Part shown: piece after piece, positions 22,720-33,384 of the stretch | How positions within the stretch are numbered: position 1 is the first letter of the stretch | Layout: each line of letters starts with the position of its first letter | Assembly: GCA_007570785.1 (NCBI GenBank) | Contig: ML660213.1 | Span: 1,053,181-1,117,180 of the forward strand | DNA from: Antilocapra americana | Taxonomy: Eukaryota > Chordata > Mammalia > Artiodactyla > Antilocapridae | DNA: 64,000 nt | Reading direction: 5' to 3' | The notes under the pieces: generated by a model | Databases searched by the model: none | Seen by the model: the letters and a program-made list of their open reading frames with translations, nothing else | Told to the model about the DNA's origin: nothing | Translations under genes and position numbers: made by a program

Positions 22720-23551
22720 ATAGTCTTCACTTAACACATCTGTGGTACATTCATTATTTCCAAGATAATTTAAATTCAATAATATTTTGATTTAGTTCTG
22801 ATTCATCATAAGAGTTTTTCCCCAGCAAATAAACTAATCTAGAACTTTATGGGTAAAAGAAATAAGTAAAATAACATTCACATCAACTTGATTCACTACT
22901 GAAAGTACTAGAATTTGATGATTTAGAATAATAATCCTAATTTTCATCTCACTTTATATAATTTACAGAATACATCAATTGCATCATATTATGAATGCAT
23001 GAAAACCAACTACAACTTCAACATGTATCATTTTATTAATCTCTTACTAAAGAATTATTTTGCAACTTAATCCACAAATGGATAATTCTGAAACTACATG
23101 TTTAATGTTTTAGAATGGAGCAGACCTATAGTCGAAATATATGTTTTAATTTTACTAAAAGGATGGAATGTTTGCCTTAGTAATTTTCTTCCTAAGAATT
23201 TCTTTTCTCACAGATGATTTAAGAGTTTGTGTGTAGAATGAAATCATGTTTTTATTAGTCATTTTTTGAAAATAACTGCTCTCATAAACTGAGTGTGCAC
23301 TGAATGTAAGCACCATGTGTGAACTACTGCTATATCTCACAACACTCCTTAAAGTAAGCACTCCTGCAGTTACTTTCCAGATAGAGAAACTTGTCTCAGA
23401 TGAAAGCACTTGTGGTGGCATCTGTGGCATTCTGTCCAAAGACGTAGGACTCTAGAATATATATACCTACTACTGTCAAATGTTTATGAAAAATAATTGG
23501 CGACCCACAAGAGTAACAGTAAACAAGGGGTGTGTAAACAGTATATTCTAT
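22720..23551. other. No feature recognised
   Basis: Unique AT-rich stretch. A 94-codon minus frame (23155-23439) shows no domain. Confidence 0.4.
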
Positions 23552-23784
23552 TAACCTAGGATGCGGGCGGGCTTCCCTGGTAGCTCAGACGGTAAAGAAT
23601 CCACCCACAATGCAGGAGACTGGAGCTCGATCTCAGCCTCAGGAAGATCCCCTAGAAAGGTAAATGGCAACCCACTCCAATATACTCGCCTGGAGGATTC
23701 CACGCACAGAGGAGTCTGGTGGGCTACAGTCCACGGGGTCTCAAAGAGCCGGACATAACTGAGTGACTAACACTAACTTAGGAT
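23552..23784 (+). mobile_element. Bov-tA SINE with target duplication
   Basis: Body 23563-23773, head GGCTTCCCTGGTAGCTCAGA, box region CACAATGCAGGAGACTGGAG, 3' end AACTGAGTGACTAACAC. Flanked by TAACCTAGGAT (23552-23562) and TAACTTAGGAT (23774-23784), one change. Faces another Bov-tA 83 bases away in opposite orientation. Confidence 0.94.
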
Positions 23785-23811
23785 TCAAACTTAAAGTAAA
23801 AGCTTTACAGA

Positions 23812-24235
23812 GCTGGTAGAGCCTAATGGTTAACAGTACGAGTTTTGAAATTAGCTGTTGTTGTTTATCGCTCAGTCATGTCTGACACTCCACAATCCCA
23901 TGGACTCCAGCCTGCCAGGGTCCTCTGTCCATGAGATTTCCCAGGAATGAATACTGGAGTGGGTTGCCATTCCCTTCTCCAGGGGATCTTGGCGATGCAG
24001 GGCTTAAACCCAGGTCTCCTGCATTGCAGCCAGATTCTTCACCATGAAGCTGGCATGGGTTCAATATCGGCTCCAAATACCTGCCATCTTTAAACTAGCT
24101 TCAACTCTCTGTAAGATGGATTTGATGAGAGTAATACCTATGTCTTAAAGCTTTTTGAGGATAAAGTAAAATCCTGAATGCACGCCAGATACTCAGTAGA
24201 TGCATAATGATGGTTACTGGAGATGCTAAATGACA
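23812..24235 (+). repeat. MIR SINE split by a Bov-tA
   Basis: The left part (23812-23856, GCCTAATGGTTAACAGTACG) is the MIR tRNA-like head. The right part (24056-24235) resumes with GGGTTCAATATCGGCTCC, CAACTCTCTGTAAGATGGAT and ACTCAGTAGATGCATAATGA. The Bov-tA at 23857-24055 separates them, so the MIR is older. Confidence 0.75.
23857..24055 (-). mobile_element. Bov-tA SINE inside a MIR
   Basis: GCTCAGTCATGTCTGACACT, CCATGGACTCCAGCCTGCCA, CCATTCCCTTCTCCAGGGGA and a reverse-complement head ending near ACCATGAAGCTGGCATG. Head partly decayed. Confidence 0.92.
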
Positions 24236-25286
24236 CATTTAATGCAGACACAGAAAGCCCATATTCATCTTATATGGGAAAACAATGAAATTCTGAGAAT
24301 CAGACTAGCACATATGCCTTGGATATATTGTTTTACTATTTCATTTTTTGACATTCTCATACCTTCATTCCAGCTTTGTTGTTGGAAAGGAAGATGGTAA
24401 AATGTTTACAAAATCCTGTATCTTTGAAAGTGCTTTAATTTGGTATGTTAACTGTCTTGTGGGCGGCTGCTGTTTAATAGTACATTTGCAGGAAAGCCTA
24501 TCTCTTAAATTAAGTTGTTTACATTTCAAATGCAATATGGAAAAATGCAAGTATATTGTTGTTATGCCTCAGCCTTAGGAGTCATGCCTTCCAATTCTTG
24601 GAAAGGATGTTGTTTTTCAGCTTCATTGCTGCCTAAACGGTCTTAACAGATACACGAGCACCATCTTTTGGCAAACATGAATCATGAACTTAATTTTTTT
24701 CCTAACAGCTCTTTCAATTCCTATCTTATAGATGGTCATTCTAAAATGAACTCAAATGTAGATGACACTGAAATAGTTTCCGTGTCAATTTTTCTTCAAA
24801 GTGACTTTAGCTCTGAAAGAATGCATCAAGCAACTTCTTTAACTTCTCCTATGATAGCTCTAAAGATAAATAACAGTAAATTTTGTGGATCCAGAAATCT
24901 CATTACCATTCTGCTCACAAAACACATCCATCCAGAAATGGAAGATTCACAGAAGAGCACTGATTCCCTGTGTTCGTGCTATGTCATGCACGCCCAGATC
25001 TTATTCCAGAATGCCATGAGATCCTGCCAGTATCCCCAGAAGATGCTCCACTAACCCCTGATGTTCCTAGGCCGGAATAACTCCATTCTGAGGTTGCCAG
25101 GCCTCTGCCTTTCTCCACAGTGTGTACCACTACCACTTTCCCACTGTAACACTGGGAAAGGCCTTGTTCGGACTATGCCACTATTTAATGTTTAAAAACT
25201 CAATCTCCAAACAATACTAAATTTACACATATTCAACTTCTAAGAGGACCCTGAGTTGCACAAATACAATAAAGTCAGTGTTTCAT
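24236..25286. other. Unique stretch with a 126-codon open frame, not a recognised gene
   Basis: An ATG-started plus-strand frame (24677-25054) begins MNHELNFFPN and ends CQYPQKMLH. It has no signal peptide, domain or motif that I recognise, and I see no Kozak, promoter or splice evidence tying it to a gene. The region carries no named repeat. Confidence 0.3.
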
Positions 25287-25515
25287 GCATGTGTGTGTGT
25301 GCATTTGCACGCTCAGTCATGGCCGACTCTTTGGGACCCCATGGACTGTAGCCTGCTGGCCTACTCTGTCCATGGGACTTCCGAGGCAAGAATACTTGAA
25401 TGGGTTGCCATTTCCTTCTCCAGAGGATCTTCTCAACCCAGGGATAGAACCCATGTCTCTCGAGTCTCCTGCATTGGCAGGCGAGTTCTTTATCAGCTGA
25501 GTCACTGGGAAGTGT
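25287..25515 (-). mobile_element. Bov-tA SINE
   Basis: A (TG)n tail at 25291-25302, GCTCAGTCATGGCCGACTCT, GGGTTGCCATTTCCTTCTCC, AACCCAGGGATAGAACCCAT, and reverse head TTTATCAGCTGAGTCACTGG. Near-matching AGTGTTTCATG and AGTGTTCATG words flank it. Confidence 0.94.
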
Positions 25516-26025
25516 TCATGACTTTAGAGAGGCAATAAAAAGAAGGGGTAAAACCTTCCATGTTAAACTCTTATTTATACCTGTGCTTGCATGCAGTAAA
25601 ATATATTGACGATTATTTGTTCACTGAAAACAAGAACTTAACATTTATTATTTTTAATGTTAAAATATTATAGGTACTAATTGTGTGGACCATCATTTTC
25701 AGTAGTACAAAATGTTCCCATATCTCAGAATACATGTTGATTTTTAATGGAAAGGGAAGAATGTGAGGTACTAAATCAGTCCTTCCATTTCTCACTCTTC
25801 CCCTCCTCATAATATGAAGGAAAAAAATTGAAAATGTATCGGGGAAATAATACATGCTCAATCTGTTTTTCCTACAAGTTTGTATGTAATATAGCATAAT
25901 GGCATTAGCAGAACCACACGATTCCAAAAAATTAAATTCATACTACTGCCCAAGGGTACACTCACAAGTAAAAATAATATTTTGATTTGAAGGCACTGTA
26001 TATGATCACCTTACCAGCATGTCAG
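25516..26025. other. No feature recognised
   Basis: Unique AT-rich sequence. Confidence 0.4.
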
Positions 26026-26520
26026 GTTACAATCTCTGGCTCCACTCTTGAGATGGAGATTCATATGCATTGAGTTTACTGAGGAACACGACGGGGACCC
26101 AAACCTCTGAGCGGATGGGGGAAGGAGGGTTAAACAGAGGGAGACAGCAGTCCAAACCAATTCTTTGGGGAGTCTGGGAGCAGCCATGGCTCCTCAGAGG
26201 TATGCCCAATTTAGGCAGGGGACCTGAGCCCTTGTATGGGTGTGCTGAGCAGTCACTGGATGTGGGTTTTGCCCCAAGGGAGAGGATATAGCCCTGTGCG
26301 AGGCAGCTCATTTGGACTACATGAAGTCCCAGGAACCAGCAGTCAGCACCCCAAGCAGCTGGGGAATGTTTCTCATCTGGGGGGCAAAGTGGGGGATGCC
26401 CTTCAGCGCCCCTTGCATCACAACAGAAAGGTAAGTGAGAGTGCCCTGTTGTGTAGTTGTAATCCTAGACTTCCTCACTAATTTGATATATCCAGTCCAT
26501 CCTGTCAACTCAAATACCAC
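26026..26520. other. GC-richer repeat-free island with a strong splice-donor-like site
   Basis: Composition differs sharply from the AT-rich flanks. CAACAGAAAG followed by GTAAGTGAGA puts a near-ideal 5' splice site after base 26430. Overlapping frames of 60-95 codons exist on both strands, but none is recognisable. Could be a non-coding exon, an old LTR, or unremarkable sequence. Confidence 0.3.
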
Positions 26521-27034
26521 TTTATGTAGAAATTCTTAGATTCACAGTGAAGTCTAAGATAAGAATGTTAGACTTACAGGCTCTTAGCTCACAGCGACTT
26601 ACCGGTTACTCTATCTTGATCAGATGACTACATTTTAAAATAAAAGAATGGATTATCACAGTAGTTTCCAATGCCAGGCTCTTAGCATCACGGTTTCCAA
26701 ACTATGTGCCAAGGCATGCCGGGCACTGAAGCAAACTCACTGGAGAAACCTGAGACATTTTTAAAATCCTAAGGAAATGCAGCAGTGTCTTCAGAATGTG
26801 AAATACCACCTCAAGGTTGGTCCCAGTTTTAACATTAGGTTTAAGAGCGGCATATTCTTTTTGAAGATGAATGTTTGTAGACCTGTGATTTCTCAGTAGA
26901 AAAGCTAAGAGTGTGACAATATCCATGTGGAAAAACAAGGGAAGGTGGCCAGACCCGATCTAATCCTAAGGTGTGAGAAGGGAGGTACCCAGCAGAAGCA
27001 CGCATCCCCCTGATAACTAACCGTGGTGAGTAAT

Positions 27035-27248
27035 TGCTTCACAATGTTGTTCTGGTTTCTGCTGCACAACAACAGGAACCAGCCCTAAGTAGACATATAT
27101 CCCCTCCCTCCTGAGCCTCTCCCCCGCATCATCCCACTCACACAGGTCATCATAACCACCTGCCTCTAGCCAGCTACTTTGCACAGGGTAATGTATGTAT
27201 TTCAATGCTGTCTCTCAATTCATCACACCCTCTCCTCCAATTAAAATA
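27035..27248 (-). mobile_element. L1 3' UTR fragment, antisense
   Basis: GTTCTGGTTTCTGCTGCACA, ATATATCCCCTCCCTCCTGA, GCCAGCTACTTTGCACAGGG and CAATGCTGTCTCTCAATTCA are the reverse complement of an artiodactyl L1 3' UTR. It meets an oppositely oriented L1 3' end; both include the 3' terminus, so this is two insertions and not one inverted copy. Confidence 0.8.
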
Positions 27249-27279
27249 AAAAAATAAGTAACTGTGGTGTATAAAGAAC

Positions 27280-27505
27280 TGTGTATAAAGTAGATAAAGA
27301 ACTGTGTATAAAATAGATAACAAAAGAGAACCTACTGTACAGCATAGGGAACTCCACTCAATGCTCTGTGGTGACTTAAATGGGAAGGAAATTCAAAACG
27401 TGAGGGGGTACAGATACACATGTGGCTGATTCACTTTGCAGTACAGCAGAAACACACCATTCTAAAGCAACTATACTCAAATAAAAATGTTTAAAAAGAA
27501 ACGTC
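27280..27505 (+). mobile_element. L1 3' end
   Basis: GAGAACCTACTGTACAGCAT, GGAACTCCACTCAATGCTCT, GCTGATTCACTTTGCAGTAC and an A-rich tail. A partly duplicated ATAAAGAACTGTGTATAAA word lies at its left edge. Confidence 0.88.
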
Positions 27506-27894
27506 AACTATTACCTTTCTTCCAAAGTAAACATATTACTTTTTTTTAAATGGCTACTAAGTTGTTAGGACATAAATATGCATCAATACCTATGGGCACT
27601 ATTAAAAAAAAAAAAAAACTACTGCATCATTAAAGGTCATGAGCCAAGTAGCTTTGGGAACCCCTGACTACAGGGGTTCATTCAGTCACAGTTGGGAGAA
27701 GGATATCCCAAGAGGAAGAAGCTACAGGTGCAACAGGCCTGAAGTGAGGGGATGTCTGACATATTTAGACCCATGTGTCTGTTCACTGTAAGAAGACACT
27801 ACTATTCATGGGATGGACTGGCTCAAGAGGATGTGGCAGAGATAGAGCTGGTTAGTTCTGAAACACACTGTAGACCTATTAATTTGATATTATT

Positions 27895-28100
27895 TTCTGA
27901 AGACAATAGCAAGGGTTTTAACACAGGGGTGGGACATGGCCAGAGTTGCATTCTAAAAAGGTAATTCTGGCAACACTGTTAAATAACAGCATAGTACTTT
28001 GGAAGTGTTTCAGATGGTTTAATGACCCAGGAGAGACACAAATAAACCAACGCATATTCAGGTAGAGTAGAAAGGTCAGCTTTTTGACATATAATGAAGC
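27895..28100 (-). repeat. L2 LINE fragment
   Basis: Reverse-complement L2: AGGGTTTTAACACAGGGGTG, GACATGGCCAGAGTTGCATT, AAGGTAATTCTGGCAACACT and a final GACCCAGGAGAGACACAAAT word (consensus GTCCAGGTGAGAGATGAT). Confidence 0.65.
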
Positions 28101-29004
28101 AAGACCAGTTATCAACTGGATATGAGTTATAAAGAAAAGAGAAATGCAAGAATGACTAGCAGACTTCTGTCTTATACACCTTGAAGATCAGTCTACATAA
28201 CAAGAAAAGGAATGCAGCAAAGGAACGTGCTTTCACACAAAGACGTTGAGTTTTGCTTTGACGCATTGAGTATTTAAGTAGAGCTGTCTGATAGAACTAT
28301 ACACAAGGGTCTGGAGCTCCACGTAAGACCAAGTGTGCTATTTTATGTCATTTGAGTGGACGATGCTACCCTTCCACTTTGGAAGCCGGAAAGGAAGGAA
28401 GACCTAACCCCTGGAATTGGGTTTGATCCCTGGGATTGGGCAAAAAGAAAAATATTTCAGAAGAATGGTAGTAGTGTAATACTGGGATGACTTCAGGAAC
28501 CCGCACACCTAGTTTCTGTTCTAGTTCCTCAAGGTCAACTCAAGCTCCAAGATGGCAGTTGGAGCGCCAATAATCTCATCAGGCAGGAAGAGAAAGGGAG
28601 CATGCCCGCACTCTTTATAAAGAGAAAGCTATGCTCCATGTGACGTTAATCGTCATCCTAGTCACATGATCACATCCCAGGGCAAGAGAGGCTAAAATAA
28701 GTAGTCTTTAAGCTATTGACCAACAAACTCAGTTTAAATGGGTTTTGTTGCTAAAGAAGAAAGGGAAAAAATGAACATTTCACCAGCATACAGGAAATGC
28801 AATAGATATGGGTAAGCAACCAGCAATGTCTTCTATAATGCTGATCAGTGTTCAAGACTTGGAGTGCATCAGTACTTATGAGACGAATGGAGAAAGAAAA
28901 GGTCATTAGGAAGATTGAAAAAGTACCATTTGAAACAGAGAACAGCATCAAATGACAGAAATTACAACTCTGTTCATTATCAGAAGGCACTACATTTGTC
29001 ATTA
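28101..29004. other. No gene recognised
   Basis: Unique sequence. No repeat family named. Confidence 0.4.
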
Positions 29005-29535
29005 TAAGAAAAACTATTACAAAATATACAAACAGCTCATGTAGCTCAATATCAAAAAAGCAAACAACCCAATCAAAAAAATGGCAGAAGTTCTAAATAG
29101 ACATTTCTCCAAAGAAGACATACAGATGGCCAAAAAGCACATGAAAAGATGCTCAACAAAATGCAAACCGAAACAATGAAGTGTCACCTCATACCAGGCA
29201 GGATGGACATCATCCAAAAGTCTACAAACACTAAATGTTGAAAAAGGTATGAAGACCAGGTAACTCCCCTACACTGGTAGTGGGATTATAAATAGGTATA
29301 ACCACTATGGAGAACGGTATGGAGGTTTCTTAAAAAACTAAAAACTGAACTACCATATGATCCAACCAACTCAGTCCTGGGCCTATATCTAGAGAAAACC
29401 ATAATCTAAAAAGGTACAGGAATCCAATGTTCATTGCAGCACTATTTACAATAGCTAATACATAGAAGCAACCTAAATGTCCATTGACAGATAAATGGAT
29501 AAAGAGGATGCAGTACATATATGCAAAGGAATATT

Positions 29536-29601
29536 CAGTTAGTTCAGTTTAGTCACTCAGTCATGTCCGACTCTTTGTGACTCCATGGACTGCAGCATGC
29601 T
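29536..29601 (-). mobile_element. BovB 3'-terminal snippet inside an L1
   Basis: TTCAGTTTAGTCACTCAGTC through CTCCATGGACTGCAGCATGC is the last 65 or so bases of BovB in reverse complement. The host L1 reads AAGGAATATT before it and TCAGCCTTAAAAAAGAATGA after it. Confidence 0.85.
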
Positions 29602-29882
29602 CAGCCTTAAAAAAGAATGAAATGATGTCATTTGCAACAACAATGATGTACCCAGAGGCTAGCAAACAAAGTCAGACAGAAAAAGACAAACATTATATGA
29701 TATCATTCATATGTGTAATCTAATTTTTTAAATAATACAAATGAACTTATTTACAAAACAGAAACAGACTTAGAGATATCAAAATCAAACATAAGTTTGT
29801 TTGCTAAAAGTCACGTCCATAAGTAAAAGTAAATTACTCTCCTTAAAGTCACTAAAAGTCATGATCATAAAACTTATGATTT

Positions 29883-30311
29883 CAGGGACTGCAGCACACT
29901 AGGCTTCCCTGTCCTTCACTGTCTCCCAGAGTTTGCTCAAACTCATGTCCATTGAGTTGGTGATGCCATCCAACCATCTCATCCTCTGCCATCCCCTTCT
30001 CCTCCTGCCTTCAGTTTTTCCCAGCATCAGGGTCTTTTCCAGTGAGTCAGCTCTTTGCATCAGGTGGCCAAATACTGGAGCTTCAACTTCAGCACCAGTC
30101 CTTCCAATGAATATTCAGAGTTGATTTCATTTATAATTGACTGGTTTGATCTTCTTGCTGCCCACAGGACTTTCAAGAGTCTTCTCCAGCACCGTAGTTC
30201 AGAAGCATCAATTTTTTGGTGCTCAGCGTCTTCACAGTCAAACTTCACATCCGTACATGACTACTGGAAAAACCATAGCTTTGACTAGATGGACCTCTGT
30301 CAGCAAAGTGA
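29883..30311 (-). mobile_element. BovB C-terminal fragment lacking its 3' tail
   Basis: Starts at GGGACTGCAGCACACTAGGC, so the terminal 50 or so bases of BovB are missing; these are what the snippet at 29536-29601 contains. Runs through the C-terminal coding tail to CTAGATGGACCTCTGTCAGC, where the host L1 resumes at ATGGTTACCAAAGGG. Confidence 0.92.
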
Positions 30312-30580
30312 TATCTCTATGGTTACCAAAGGGAAAATGCTGTGGGGAGGGATAAATCAGGAGCTTGGGATTAATATACACACACTACTACATATAAGAT
30401 AGATAACCATCAAAGACCTACTAAAGACCTACTGTATAGCAGAGGGAACTCTAGTCAATATTCTGTGATGAACTATATGAGAAAAGAATGGGCATACGTA
30501 TAACTGAATCACTTTGCTGTACACCTGATACTAACATCATAAATCAACTATACGCCACTGAAACTAAAATTTTAAACAAC

Positions 30581-30924
30581 TATCTTTACCATCATCTTTA
30601 TCATTGAAGAATGTACCAAGCCAACAACACCAACAACACAAAAATTACAAGGAAAGAGCAAATTTTAAGAGGAAGATTCCACCATATAATCAAATGTTAT
30701 AGATAAAGCCTGAAAAATATCTCTCAGTTGAGTTATAGCTAAAAAGTGATACAGCCCTAAAGTTGGGGTAAGTGTGCTCTGGGTATCTATCAGGAGAAAG
30801 GTTACCAAAAACTGGAAAGAATTGGGAAGAGGAGGTAAGAGACAAATGAAAACAAACCCCACTTTCATGAAAACTTTATGTATTTATCCATATGTATCTA
30901 ATGCCAATCCTGAGAGCAGGTGGG
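30581..30924. other. No feature recognised
   Basis: Unique AT-rich sequence. Confidence 0.35.
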
Positions 30925-31258
30925 TTTTACTTTTTTCTCAGCTTCACTGAGTTGCAATTGAAATATAACACTGTACAAGTTTAAGGAGTACAACATAATG
31001 ATTTGCTGCATATATTGCAAAATTATTACCACAGTGAGGCTAACCCATCCACTACCTCACATAGTTACAATGTGTGTGTGTTATGTGTTGAGAACTTTTA
31101 AGATCTACTCTTAGCAGCTTTCAAATATCCACAACGGTGTGGTTAACTGTAGTCACTATGCTGTACATTACACCCTGAGAACTTATTCATCTTAGTGATT
31201 TTATAACTGGAAGATTGTACCCTCTGACCACATTCACCCAATGAGCTATCGGCTCTTT
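30925..31258 (-). repeat. Old L1M-type 3' UTR
   Basis: Reverse complement of the older mammalian L1 3' UTR: TTGCAATTGAAATATAACAC, AAGTTTAAGGAGTACAACAT, TTTTAAGATCTACTCTTAGC, ACTGTAGTCACTATGCTGTA and GAACTTATTCATCTTAGTGA. Confidence 0.8.
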
Positions 31259-31261
31259 TCC

Positions 31262-31765
31262 AAAAGACAAGAGATAACAAGGACTGGCAAGGGTGTGGAG
31301 AAACAGGAACCCTCACGCACTGTTGTGTGTGTGCTCAGTTGTGTCCTGCTCTTTGCGACCCCATGGACCATAGCCCGACAGGCTCCTCTGTCCATGGGAT
31401 ACAACAGGCAACAATACTAGAGTGTGTTGCCATTTCCTTCTCCGGGGGATCTTCCTGACCCAGGGATCAAGCCTGCATCTCTCACATCTCCTGTGTTGGC
31501 AGGTGGATTCTTCACCACTAATGCCACCTGTAAAGCCCAAGAACTGTTTCAGGAATATAAATGGTTCAGCCACTAGGGAGTACAGCATGGAAATTTAAGT
31601 TTCTCAAAAGATTAAAAATAGAACTACCATATGACCCAGCAGTTTCATTCTGAGTATAGCCTGGAAGGAAATGAAATCAGATCGAGACAGATCTGCACGC
31701 CCAGGCTCATTCCCGCTTCATCTGCGCTAACCAAGCCCTGGAATCAGCCCAGGTGTGCTCCACAG
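31262..31765 (+). mobile_element. L1 ORF2 3' region split by a Bov-tA
   Basis: Left part AAGACAAGAGATAACAAGGA and AAGGGTGTGGAGAAACAGGA. Right part from 31541: TTCAGCCACTAGGGAGTACA, AAATAGAACTACCATATGAC and a more diverged GGAAGGAAATGAAATCAG stretch. The Bov-tA at 31322-31540 divides them. Confidence 0.87.
31322..31540 (-). mobile_element. Bov-tA SINE inside an L1
   Basis: TGTGTGTGCTCAGTTGTGTC, CCATGGACCATAGCCCGACA, CCATTTCCTTCTCCGGGGGA, TGACCCAGGGATCAAGCCTG and a reverse-complement head ending near AATGCCACCTGTAAAGCCC. Confidence 0.94.
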
Positions 31766-32469
31766 TCACCCTACACTAGTATTTTAGCACTCTCTGAGCA
31801 CACACACTTTCTTTGCCTGGAAACCTTGTGTCTTCTGACAGAGAACTTCCTATAATCTAGGCGCTCCATCCTGGCTGCCTTTTGCTTCCTGGCAGCCTCA
31901 CAAAGTACTTTGTGCCTGCGGCTGACACTGTCAACATCTGTTCAGTGAAAAAGGAAGGTTCAGGGGCTTCATTCCTAAGCTCTCCAGAGTATGATCAGAA
32001 GATTCTGGACATGATGTAAAGAGGCAGAGGTTACAGATTTTGATGACAATTGAAACATAACTCCATTGTGAAAAAACAGGACCCCCACTTCCTACTTATT
32101 CCAGCTCACTCACTCAGTTACTTCACCACACAGAGTTGATCTCAGGATTTGAAGTCCATCAGACACCCTGATGCTTTCTCCTAATGTACCAGCATCCCAT
32201 GGTCTTTGCTTCTTTTCCTCTTCAGCTTAGAGGTCATGGCCCATCACACCAACCATGCTTTTATCCAATACCCTCCTTTCCCCTCTGCTCCTCCTGGCAA
32301 ATCTCCACCTTGATAAACCCAGCAGCCTAGCTTCTCCATCTCAGCTGAACAGCACTCAAGTGCTGCTAGTAAAACTCACATTATACTTTTTGTGGAATCT
32401 CTCACCCATCCTTCACAGAAAACTACTTGATTCTCAAAAGTCAGGCCACTTTCTGCAGTCCCCTGCATT
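31766..32469. other. No gene recognised; possibly old L2 sequence
   Basis: GGAAACCTTGTGTCTTCTG and CACAAAGTACTTTGTGCCTG are weakly L2-like, but I do not call it. Nothing else seen. Confidence 0.35.
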
Positions 32470-32945
32470 TTAAACTCAGCAGACCATCTCCTCTGCCACC
32501 TCACAGATCAAAGAGAAGCCATCAGCTTCAACCCCAGCACAGTGACAAAATCTCCCTGCTGTAATAGAAGAGGTGGCTTTCCTATCTCCCCAGGAGTGCA
32601 CTGAACTCTCTTTCTTTGGTGTTTCTTCCTTTTTTTTGTTAACTGCCCTCTCCTGCACTCCATGCTATTTTTTTCCCTTTTTTTCCACAAGCAGGCAAAA
32701 AAAAAAAAAAAAATCTCTCCAAATTAAAAAAAAAATTTCTTTCTTGATTCTTTTGTTCCCACCCTCTCTTTATAATCAAATGCATGAAATAAGTTGTTTA
32801 TGTTCACCATCTCTCACTTACACTCTTCCCAATAGTTCTACAACTTACCCCAAGTTGGACTCTGCCCCTGTGGCTCCACTGAAATGATACTCAGTGAGGT
32901 CACCAATGCCTGTCATGTGACTGCTGCCAATGAACATGTTTTATA
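32470..32945 (+). repeat. L2 LINE, RT-region remnant
   Basis: GATCAAAGAGAAGCCATCAG and, at 32870-32935, GGCTCCACTGAAATGATACT with TGAGGTCACCAATGCCTGTC match the DNA of the CR1/L2-clade RT (consensus CCACCGAAACTGCTCTTGTC then AAGGTCACCAATGACCTCC). Two A runs lie at 32697-32713 and 32725-32735. Coding frame destroyed. Confidence 0.5.
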
Positions 32946-32979
32946 TGCTTTTTATTACACTGTGAATCAGAACACAGTA

Positions 32980-33170
32980 GGACTGAAAAGTCAGATCAGA
33001 GTTCAAATCATGACTTTGCCATTTGCTAACTGTGAGATGCTGGGCAAGTTCGTTTCTACTTTTACCTGTAAAATGGAGACAAGAAGGAAACGTACCTAAA
33101 AGAGTGGTTTTGATTAGTGAATGAGAGAAATAATACTCGGTACAGTGCAGAGCTCAAAACATATGTCAAA
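32980..33170 (+). repeat. MIR SINE, sense
   Basis: GAGTTCAAATCATGACTTTG, TTTGCTAACTGTGAGATGCT, GGGCAAGTTCGTTTCTACTT, TACCTGTAAAATGGAGACAA and TACAGTGCAGAGCTCAAAAC follow MIR order closely. Confidence 0.8.
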
Positions 33171-33384
33171 CATACATTAGTTTTGGTTTGTAACTATTTT
33201 TCTCTCTCCCCTTGATGGGTGACAAATCTCCAGGGATTCCTCACTTTGTTTCATATCGTGAGAGCAGAGGCACTGACAGCCTCCTGTTCTGAAATCCCTT
33301 CTCAAAGATGTTTTTGTATATGTTAGTTACTTCTTGGAAGACAAAGACTCTCCAGACAGAGGGCAGATTATTTGCTGCCCAGCA

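Larger units (their letters stand above)
26690..27670. mobile_element. Possible hAT-type DNA transposon split by two L1 ends
   Basis: The left end GGTTTCCAAACTATGTGCCA and the right end, read in reverse complement, GGGGTTCCCAAAGCTACTTG are the kind of short imperfect inverted termini seen in hAT remnants. L1 pieces at 27035-27248 and 27280-27505 would then be nested. Tentative. Confidence 0.3.
29005..30580 (+). mobile_element. L1 3' region carrying two BovB pieces
   Basis: ORF2 end words (AGACATTTCTCCAAAGAAGA, AGCACATGAAAAGATGCTCA, CAGCACTATTTACAATAGCT), then the 3' UTR through TCACTTTGCTGTACACCTGA and an A-rich end. It is interrupted at 29536-29601 and about 29813-30311. A 60-base stretch before the second insert repeats TAAAGTCACTAAAAGTCA-like words. 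Frame is broken throughout. Confidence 0.9.

Noticed and set aside
27035..27505. Twin-primed (5'-inverted) single L1
   Set aside because: Both the antisense and the sense segment include the 3' terminus, so one inverted copy cannot explain them.
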